Source: Manihot esculenta (taxonomy: Eukaryota > Streptophyta > Magnoliopsida > Malpighiales > Euphorbiaceae). Taken from it: a stretch of DNA of 64,000 nt. The notes under the pieces were generated by a model, which saw nothing but the letters and a program-made list of their open reading frames with translations, did not search any database and was not told the DNA's origin. The DNA lies in contig NC_035161.2 of assembly GCF_001659605.2 (NCBI RefSeq), forward strand, positions 27,761,691 through 27,825,690, written 5' to 3'. A program made the translations under genes and the position numbers. This document shows, in pieces, positions 56,454 to 64,000 of this stretch. The stretch's first letter is position 1. Each line of letters begins with the position of its first letter.

Positions 56454-58692
56454 TGTAACGACCCGAAAATCGGACCGCTACCGGCACTAGGATCCAGATC
56501 GGCTTAAGGCCGCCGGGACCCGTAGCAAGCCTGACATATAACCTGTATAATCCCATACATGATCAACAACATACATAAAAATTAAAACTTTTCTTTCCAT
56601 ATACATTAACCAAACTCAACCTGCATAAACATTACCATAACATTGATCCCTCTGTGGGATCTCATCAATGCCCCCAATGGGTGGCATAACATCTGTTGAG
56701 TTGGTTTACATAAACATCAACAAAATCTCTAAGATCATGTATAAAAGGGATAGCACAATCTATGGTCAAGCACACTTCTAATATCCACATACAACATCTC
56801 ATAACATGACTATACTGATTAAGACTTTACATTACAATTTGATCATGTCCATTGCTAGCTATTACATAAACATGACTTCTTTACTCTATCCGGACTCCTG
56901 CTATATCCTGTACCTGCAAGCCTGGGGGTAAAGGGAGAGGGGTGAGCTAAAAGCCCAGTGAGCGGAGCTATTAAAACACATTAACACTATGCTCTATGAA
57001 ATGCATCATAACACAGACAATTCACATAAGGGTTGGGTGAACTTGTCACCAATTAGTCCAAGCTAACATTGTGCCAGGCCGTAGCATGGGGTCCTGGTCT
57101 TCCTGTCATACATACATTACCTACCATTATCCCAGGGCCTCCTCTGGGCTCCTGGTCTTCGAGTCCCACAATCGTGCCAGGCCGTAGAATGGGGTCCTGG
57201 TCTTTCATTACTATCGTGCCAGGCCGTAGAATGGGGTCCTGGTCTTCCTGTCATGGACTAATTGGGTCATCCAACATTCACCCACATCAACAACAATCGA
57301 TGCAATGCGGCATATTCGTGAATACTAATGCAATCATCCTATTGCATAATCATGATGCATGAACATGATAAAACATTAATTTAAAAGATTAAGTTTAGTT
57401 CCACTCACCTCTGGTAGACTCTGACAACACCGAAGCAGCTGGAATCACTGCTGGGGTCCTCGGTTCCTCGGGTCCGAACCTACACAGGTGGACTCGAATG
57501 AGGGACCAAACATACTTGAACATAACTCTAAAATACTCCCCAAAAACCCCCTAAAACATCATGAAAACATCACATAAAAACATGCAAGGAATGGCTGAAC
57601 AGGGCACTTTCGGCGGCAGGTTCGGCGGCCGAAAGTCCCTCCAGAGCCGAAAGTCAGGCACTTTCGGCGGCACCTTCGGCGGCCGAAAGTCCCAGACAGA
57701 GACGAAAGTCTCTTTTTGGGGGCAAGCTTCGGCAGTCGAATGCTGCCTCCACAAGGGGGTTCGGCGGCCGAAAGTTCCTTCGGCTGCCGAACCTGGTTTC
57801 TCCCAAATGGGCAGAAACTTGGTTCAAATGAGCCTCTTGCCTCCCAAAACCTCAAATCATGCATATAGCTCAACTAGGACATGAATACAAGTTCCTAGGG
57901 GTCTCAAACAATCATATACCCCAACTACAACACTTCAAACACACACAATCAACACACATTGTTCAAAACATCAATATTAACCCATAACTCAACATATAAC
58001 CTAACATGCATTTCTACCCAAAGAACTCATAAAATCTTACTTAAAACACATAAGGAGCTTAAGATCGGCTCTTACCTCTTGAAGATCGAGAGGGAGACGA
58101 CCTAAACTTGGAGATCCACGAAAATGAGCTCCTGAGTTCCCAAAGCTCCAAAACTTGTTTCAAAAGTTCAAAACCTTCAATGCAAGCTTAAAACTCAAGA
58201 AAAATGGTGGGGATTTGAAGGAAGAACACTAGATTTGGGAGAGGGAGGTCAGAAGCTAGCTGTGGCCGAAAATGGGAGAAAGCTCGCCCATTTCGGCTAA
58301 ATGACCCTTTTATAGGTGGCTGGCCAGGCCACGTTCGGGGGCCGAAAGTGCTTCCGCATGCATGCCATGTTCGGCGGCCGAACTTGAGTTTCGGCGGCCG
58401 AACTTGAGTTTCGGCGGCCGAACCTGGACTTCCCTCACTCATGCTTTCGGGGGCCTAACGTGCCTCCAAAACGCATGCATATTCGGCGGCCGAACTTGAC
58501 TTTCGGCGGCCGAACCTGGGTTTTTCCTCCAAGGACTTTTCATGCAAAAACTCATTTAATTTCATACTTAAAACATTAAAATTCATGAAAACATTTTATA
58601 AAACATGCTTTTACCCCTTCTAGAGGTTCCCGACATCCGAAATTCCACCGGACGGTAGGAATTCCGATACCGGAGTCTAGCCGGGTATTACA
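56454..58692 (-). repeat. 3' LTR of the chromovirus (2239 bp)
   Basis: TGTAACG...GTATTACA on the plus strand. Shares ends and many blocks with the solo LTR at 3788-6201 but differs in internal tandem repeats; here units around 'gccaggccgtag' and 'ggggtcctggtctt' recur at 57073-57256. About eight exact copies of TTCGGCGGCCGAA lie between 57618 and 58517, with several one-base variants. Confidence 0.9.
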
Positions 58693-58797
58693 TTCTCCCC
58701 CCCTTAAGAACATTCGTCCCCGAATGTTCCTCAACCAGCACATGCAAGCCATACATATAGCAACACATAAAGCACATAAACTCACAAGAAACTAACC

Positions 58798-61700
58798 TTA
58801 GAAAAGATAAGGGTACTGCTGGAGCATGGACTCCCGTGTCTCCCAGGTGCATTCTTCCAAATTGTGGTGGTTCCACAGGACTTTCACCATCGGGATTTCC
58901 TTGTTTCTCAGCTTCCTGATCTGAGTGTCCAGAATCCGTACCGGCTGCTCAACATAGGTGAGATCCTCTTGGATCTCCACATCAGGCTCACTAAGAACCT
59001 TGCCCGGATCTGACACGAATTTTCTCAACATAGAAACATGGAAAACCGGATGGATTCTCTCCATTGAAGCAGGTAAATCTAGCTTGTACGACACATTCCC
59101 AATCTTCTGCAAGATCTCAAAGGGTCCGATGTATCGTGGGGCTAGTTTACCCTTCTTCCCAAAGCGAACCACTCCCTTCATTGGAGACACCCTGAGCAAT
59201 ACCAGATCCCCCTCCTGAAACTCTACTTGCCGCCTGCGGATGTCTGCATAACTCTTCTGTCTGCTTGCAGCCGTCTTGATTCTTTCTCTGATTAAGGGTA
59301 CCACCCTGCTGGTGATCTCTACTAACTCAGGCCCTGCCAAGGCCTTTTCTCCAACTTCTTCCCAGCAAACAGGTGACCTGCACTTCCTTCCATACAAAGC
59401 TTCATATGGAGCCATCCCGATGCTAGCATGATGGCTGTTATTGTAGGCAAACTCCACCAAAGGTAGATGCTGCCTCCAAGAACCGCCAAAGTCCAGCACA
59501 CACATTCTAAGCATATCCTCGATAGTCTGGATGGTCCTCTCCGACTGTCCGTCCGTCTGTGGATGGAAAGCAGTGCTAAAATCTAATCTGGTACCCATGG
59601 CGTTCTGCAGACTCCGCCAAAACCTGGAGGTGAACTGGGGCCCTCTATCTGACACTATAGAAACAGGAACCCCATGCAGTCTGACTATCTCATCAACGTA
59701 CACCTGCGCCAACTTGTCCACAGAATAGCCACTCCTGACAGGGATGAAGTGGGCAGATTTGGTGAGTCTATCCACAATCACCCATATGGAGTCCAATCTG
59801 TTGGACGTCGCCGGTAACCCCACTACGAAGTCCATAGCTATATTCTCCCATTTCCACTCTGGAATAGGTAGCGGGTTAAGCATTCCAGCCAGCTTCTGAT
59901 GTTCCAGCTTCACCCTCTGACATACTTCGCAGGCTGACACAAACTGTGCCACTTCTCTCTTCATAGCTGGCCACCAATAAACCTTCTTCAGATCTTGATA
60001 CATCTTGGTGGCTCCGGGGTGAATGCTGTATCTTGCATTATGAGCCTCTCTCATAATGTCTCCTTTTAGCCCTATGCCATCTGGTACACAAAGTCGACTC
60101 CCATAGCGGAGGATCCCCTTATTGTCGAATCTGAACTCACTGTCCTTGCCTGACTGAACAGTCCTGGCTATTTTCACTAACTCTGGGTCCTCATGCTGTT
60201 TCTGAGCCACCTGCTCCAGAAACACGGGTGTCACTTTTATCTGAGCGACCAAGGCACCTGTACCAGACAACTCCAACTGTAGACCTTCATCAATGAGCTT
60301 GTAAAACTCCTTCACCACTGGTCTCCTCTCTGCCGTGATGTGGGGTAGACTGCCTAGTGACTTCCGGCTTAGGGCGTCTGCCACAACATTCGCCTTACCC
60401 GGATGATACTGAATCTTGCAATCATAGTCACTCAGCAACTCTACCCACCTCCTCTGTCTCAAATTCAAGTCTCTTTGACTCAGGATGTACTGCAGGCTTT
60501 TATGATCTGTGAAGATCTCACATTTTACCCCATAGAGGTAATGCCTCCACATCTTGAGTGCAAAAATTACTGCTGCCATCTCAAGGTCATGTGTGGGGTA
60601 ATTCAACTCATGCTTCTTTAGCTGCCTCGAAGCATAAGCAATCACCCTCTCATTCTGCATAAGCACACAACCCAGTCCCACGCGGGACGCATCACAAAAG
60701 ACTGTAAAGTCCTCATCACTAGATGGCAGAGCTAAAACTGGTGCTGAAGTCAACCTCTTCTTAAGCTCTTCAAAACTCTCCTCGCACTGGTCGGTCCACA
60801 GAAACTTCTGATTCTTCCTAGTTAGTCTGGTCAGAGGAGCTGCAATTTTCGAGAAGTCCTGAACGAACCTCCTGTAGTAACCTGCCAAACCCAAGAAACT
60901 CCTAATCTCTGTCACTGAAGTGGGTTTAGGCCAGTTAGCCACAGCTTCTACCTTCTTGGGGTCTACCTCTATACCATTTTCTGACACCACATGACCCAAG
61001 AAGGAAATGCTCCTCAGCCAGAACTCACACTTGGAGAACTTGGCATACAAGCCATGCTCCCTCAAGGTCTGTAGAACCAACCTCAGATGATGGGCATGCT
61101 CCTCTGCATTCCTGGAATACACTAAGATATCATCCATGAAGACAATAACGAAGTGATCCAGGTACTGGCTAAACACTCTGTTCATGAGATCCATGAATGC
61201 TGCAGGGGCGTTGGTTAACCCGAACGGCATCACAAGGAACTCAAAATGCCCATATCTGGTCCTGAAAGCTGTCTTTGGTACATCCTCTTCCCTGATCCTC
61301 AACTGATGATACCCGGACCTCAGATCTATTTTGGAGAAACAACCCGCTCCTACTAGCTGGTCGAATAGATCGTCGATCCTTGGCAATGGGTACTTGTTCT
61401 TAGTAGTGACTTTGTTCAACTGCCTATAGTCGATACAAAGCCTAAGGGATCCATCCTTCTTTCTCACAAACAAAACCGGAGCACCCCAGGGTGAGGTACT
61501 CGGTCGGATGAAGCCCTTGTCTACCAGCTCCTGCAACTGCTCCTTCAACTCTTTCAATTCTGCTGGCGCCATCCTGTAGGGAGGGATAGAGATCGGTCGG
61601 GTTCCAGGCATCAGTTCTATCTCGAACTCTATCTCCCTAGCAGGTGGTAAACCTGGCAGTTCGTCTGGGAACACATCTAAGAACTCTCTAACCATTGGCA

Positions 61701-62670
61701 CCGAGGCGGGCTCTCTGATCTGACTGCTAAGCTCTCTCACATGAGCCAAATACCCCTGACATCCCCTCCTGAGCAACCTACGAGCCTGAAGAGCTGATAT
61801 CAGACCTCTAGGTGTACCCCTCCTGTCTCCTCTGAAGACAACCTCAGACCCATCCTGACCTCTGAACCTGACCACCTTGTCCCTGCAGTCCAAGGTAGCA
61901 CCATGGGTAGATAACCAGTCCATCCCTAGAATGACGTCAAAATCTGTCAAATCTAGAACCACTAGGTCGGCGGACAAGCATCTCCCCTCAACAAACACAA
62001 GACTACACTGGCAGACTGACTCTGCCATAGATGGATCACACTTGGGTCCACTGACCCAGAGAGGACACTCTAACTCAGAGATCATCAAACCTAACCTCCC
62101 CATGGCTCTCGGAGCAATAAAAGAATGAGATGCACCAGGGTCCATCAAGGCATACACATCTGAACAACCAATAACTAAGTTACCTGCCACCACGGTGTTA
62201 GATGCATCTGCCTCCTGCTGAGTCATTGTGAAGATCCGTGCTGGAGCTGATGGACCTTCACCTCTGAAACCCGCTGAAGAAGAGGTTGCCCCTCTTCCTC
62301 TGCCTCTGCCACTGGCCTGAGTCGTGGCTGGAGCTGCTGGCTGCGCTACACTGCCTGAAGCTGTCTGCTGGGACTGAGCCATCGGGACTGCTCTTGGACA
62401 ATCTCGAGCCATATGCCCCTCCTGACCACATCTGAAATAGGCGTTTGTCCCAAACCGGCATACTCCCCTGTGTGGCTTACCACACCTCGCACAAACTGCA
62501 TTATCCGCACCAGAGCTTGAGCCACTTCCAAATCCCAGACTAGACTTAACTTTGTTCCAGAACTTGTTCTTCTTATCCTTGGGCTTACCCCATCTCTTGC
62601 TGCCTGAAGCTGCTGCACTCAGGGTAGAGGGATCTAATCTTCCCCCACCCGGAGTTTTAGAACCGGAAGA
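58798..62670 (-). CDS. Pol polyprotein of chromovirus, with end of gag (protease, RT, RNase H, integrase, chromodomain)
   Basis: Open without interruption from just after the gag stop (62673-62671) to the stop at 58798. The first methionine is at 62412, giving 1204 aa. Domains in order: end of gag with zinc knuckle (around 62415), aspartic protease (DPGASHSF, D91 counted from that Met), reverse transcriptase ('[13 protein letters not shown]', catalytic 'FMDDILVYS'), RNase H ('[10 protein letters not shown]', '[20 protein letters not shown]'), integrase with an HHCC finger ('[11 protein letters not shown]', 'CEVCQRVK') and DD35E residues ('MDFVVGLP', 'SDRGPQFTS', 'QSERTIQ'), then a C-terminal chromodomain ('[17 protein letters not shown]'). 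Such chromodomains direct integration to marked chromatin. All catalytic motifs are kept. The zinc knuckle reads Y-F-R-C-G-x3-H-x4-C; its first Cys is replaced by Tyr. Pol could still be made only if the gag stop is bypassed. Confidence 0.92.
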   Translation of the reverse strand, partial: SSGSKTPGGGRLDPSTLSAAASGSKRWGKPKDKKNKFWNKVKSSLGFGSGSSSGADNAVCARCGKPHRGVCRFGTNAYFRCGQEGHMARDCPRAVPMAQSQQTASGSVAQPAAPATTQASGRGRGRGATSSSAGFRGEGPSAPARIFTMTQQEADASNTVVAGNLVIGCSDVYALMDPGASHSFIAPRAMGRLGLMISELECPLWVSGPKCDPSMAESVCQCSLVFVEGRCLSADLVVLDLTDFDVILGMDWLSTHGATLDCRDKVVRFRGQDGSEVVFRGDRRGTPRGLISALQARRLLRRGCQGYLAHVRELSSQIREPASVPMVREFLDVFPDELPGLPPAREIEFEIELMPGTRPISIPPYRMAPAELKELKEQLQELVDKGFIRPSTSPWGAPVLFVRKKDGSLRLCIDYRQLNKVTTKNKYPLPRIDDLFDQLVGAGCFSKIDLRSGYHQLRIREEDVPKTAFRTRYGHFEFLVMPFGLTNAPAAFMDLMNRVFSQYLDHFVIVFMDDILVYSRNAEEHAHHLRLVLQTLREHGLYAKFSKCEFWLRSISFLGHVVSENGIEVDPKKVEAVANWPKPTSVTEIRSFLGLAGYYRRFVQDFSKIAAPLTRLTRKNQKFLWTDQCEESFEELKKRLTSAPVLALPSSDEDFTVFCDASRVGLGCVLMQNERVIAYASRQLKKHELNYPTHDLEMAAVIFALKMWRHYLYGVKCEIFTDHKSLQYILSQRDLNLRQRRWVELLSDYDCKIQYHPGKANVVADALSRKSLGSLPHITAERRPVVKEFYKLIDEGLQLELSGTGALVAQIKVTPVFLEQVAQKQHEDPELVKIARTVQSGKDSEFRFDNKGILRYGSRLCVPDGIGLKGDIMREAHNARYSIHPGATKMYQDLKKVYWWPAMKREVAQFVSACEVCQRVKLEHQKLAGMLNPLPIPEWKWENIAMDFVVGLPATSNRLDSIWVIVDRLTKSAHFIPVRSGYSVDKLAQVYVDEIVRLHGVPVSIVSDRGPQFTSRFWRSLQNAMGTRLDFSTAFHPQTDGQSERTIQTIEDMLRMCVLDFGGSWRQHLPLVEFAYNNSHHASIGMAPYEALYGRKCRSPVCWEEVGEKALAGPELVEITSRVVPLIRERIKTAASRQKSYADIRRRQVEFQEGDLVLLRVSPMKGVVRFGKKGKLAPRYIGPFEILQKIGNVSYKLDLPASMERIHPVFHVSMLRKFVSDPGKVLSEPDVEIQEDLTYVEQPVRILDTQIRKLRNKEIPMVKVLWNHHNLEECTWETRESMLQQYPYLF

Positions 62671-63882
62671 CTATGCCACTGACTGCTTAACTGTCCCCTG
62701 AACGATGGCACTGGCCTCCATTTTTCTGGCCATATCTACTATGGCATGGAAGCTCTCCCTGTCCACTGACTGAATCAAGGAGGAATACCTGGAATGGAGT
62801 TTCATGACATACCTCCTCAACCTCTTCGAATCTGTATCCAAACTCTGCCCAGCAAAAGGCAACAGCTCCAAAAATCTGTCAGTGTACTCTTCTATGCTCA
62901 TTTCCTCCGTCTGCCTCAACTGTTCAAACTCTATCATTTTCAGCTCCCTTGAACTATCGGGAAAAGCCCATCCTGCAAACTCGTTTGCAAACTCTTTCCA
63001 AGTCATGCTGTCCACTCTCGGGTTCACATAATTCTTGAACCACTCCCGTGCCTTCTTGCACTTAAGCGTGAACCCGACCATCTGAATGGCTCTACTGTCA
63101 TCAGCCCCAATCTCATCTGTGATTACTTTAACCCTTTCAAGATACACAAATGGGTCATCCCCTTTTTCATACTGAGGAGCACCCAATTTCATGTAGTCAG
63201 TCATCTTAACCTTGCTCCCACTGGCTGAGCTAGGTCTAGGTGGCTGAACAACTGGGGCTGCTGGTTCTGCAGGTGGTGGGGGTGGTGCAACATTTTCTGA
63301 GGTAGGGTTTGCTGGATTTGGATAGTAGGGTGGAGGTGGATACATTGGGTACTGTGAGTATGGTGGGTAGTATGGTGGGTATGGCATCTGTGTGGGATAA
63401 GGGGTGAAACTAGGGTAATCTGATGTACCTCCCATCGAATACCCGGGATGTTGTGAGAAATGTGGGTAGTGGGGTGGCTGAACAAATCCCGAGGCCTGAG
63501 TGCCTCCTTGGGACTCTCCCATACCTTCCTCTGACATGCTAACTCCCAGACTGCCATCCCTTCTCTGTTCTACATCCATATCATCCCCCATGCCCTCAGA
63601 CATTCCTCCCTGAACTGTTCCTCTGACTGATCTGCTTCTACCCAGATCCAGAGACCTTCTAGGGTCTCTTGCTGCTCTTTCTCGGTTAGACCTACTAGAC
63701 ATTGCCCTAGGCAATGCTGGAGGACGGGCGCTCGTGCCCTCATCCTCGGGTGGTACTCCAGTCAATCTTGCTGATCGACGAGTTCCCCTCATCCTGCTTT
63801 CTGAAAAACAGTGCACATCACAAGCAACATTAGCATCATATGGTTCATGTGGGCACACATGAACCCGCATCACATACATCAC
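62671..63882 (-). pseudogene. Gag of chromovirus, ends at an in-frame TAG
   Basis: 403 codons from an upstream ATG. The conserved gag start is probably the Met of 'MRGTRRSARL' about 30 codons in. A Pro/Tyr-rich stretch (63250-63450) precedes the capsid domain, recognised by 'FVYLERVKVITDEIGADD', 'FTLKCKKAREWF', 'SMTWKEFANEF' and 'EYTDRFLELLPFAG'. The frame is the same as that of pol, and this family normally makes one gag-pol chain. A single TAG at 62673-62671 cuts it before the zinc knuckle. This is either a loss-of-function mutation or, less likely, a read-through site. Confidence 0.85.
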
Positions 63883-64000
63883 ATATCATAGCATATCATT
63901 AATGCACATGCATATTATCATGGCATTTCACATCATCATGCAAGACAGGACTCCACATCCTATCCTAGTGGACATGATCTTTCCTATTGTGCTTGGCCTT

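Larger units (their letters stand above)
56454..64000 (-). mobile_element. Ty3/gypsy chromovirus (Tekay/Del type), 3' LTR and gag-pol
   Basis: Minus-strand element running off the right edge. In sense order: gag (63882 down), pol ending in a chromodomain (58798), a short hairpin 'gaacattcg-tccc-cgaatgttc' (58708-58729), polypurine tract AAGGGGGGGAGAA (58705-58693), and 3' LTR (58692-56454). The 5' LTR and primer site must lie beyond 64000. Inserted into a LINE. A relative left the solo LTR at 3788-6201. Confidence 0.93.

Noticed and set aside
57551..57884. Open frames on both strands in the chromovirus LTR
   Set aside because: Same cause as in the solo LTR: palindromic GC-rich motifs in an otherwise non-coding LTR.

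Overview
This is a stretch of a plant nuclear genome. It has intron-containing genes with GT-AG junctions, a nuclear-encoded chloroplast elongation factor with a transit peptide, plant pectin-modifying enzymes, AT-rich intergenic DNA, and layer upon layer of LTR retrotransposons, LINEs and MITEs. The proteins look eudicot. Euphorbiaceae (cassava or rubber tree type) is my guess from the style of the repeats and is not proven here.

Layout. 1-3 kb: an intron-less pectin methylesterase/invertase inhibitor gene (1097-1678), then a LINE RNase H remnant. 3.2-7.5 kb: an old gag-only Ty3/gypsy element carrying a nested 2.4-kb solo LTR with a perfect 5-bp target duplication. 9.4-13.3 kb: a complete four-exon gene for chloroplast EF-G (SCO1 type, 787 aa deduced). 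15.9-20 kb, minus strand: a complete seven-exon gene for the Hsp70-Hsp90 organizing co-chaperone HOP/STI1 (576 aa deduced), with a heat-shock element upstream. 20.4-24.4 kb: decayed retroelements, one split by a hAT-type MITE.

26.5-56 kb is a tandemly duplicated pectin methylesterase (PME) locus. Two intact minus-strand genes (26656-28026 and 36753-38131) have identical exon lengths (495/207/242/157 bp) and encode 366-aa enzymes without an inhibitor-like pro-region. A third copy keeps only the upstream flank (51712-54522). Copy 1 carries a damaged LTR element (B, 29465-34173). Copy 2 carries an 8.4-kb LTR element (C, 39331-47717) with 700-bp LTRs differing at only about two positions, flanked by AAATC. 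Copy 3 is uninterrupted and shows the state before insertion. A LINE split by a solo LTR, and a second LINE holding a 311-bp foldback element, close the cluster.

Element C is the most interesting object. It is young but has no polymerase genes. It is oriented on the minus strand (tRNA primer site next to the right LTR, polypurine tract next to the left LTR). It carries a captured piece of a host adenylyl-cyclase-associated protein (CAP1) gene, and near its 3' end has large 18-bp, 26/27-bp and 72-bp tandem arrays.

56.4-64 kb: the 3' LTR and gag-pol of a Tekay/Del-type chromovirus (Ty3/gypsy) on the minus strand. Its polymerase is open throughout, with one stop codon in gag and a lost zinc-knuckle cysteine. 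Its 5' LTR lies beyond the window. A relative of this LTR is the solo LTR at 3788-6201.

The expressed genes probably act independently: plastid translation, cytosolic protein folding and cell-wall pectin remodelling. The inhibitor gene and the PME genes belong to antagonistic families, but nothing here shows that they act on each other.
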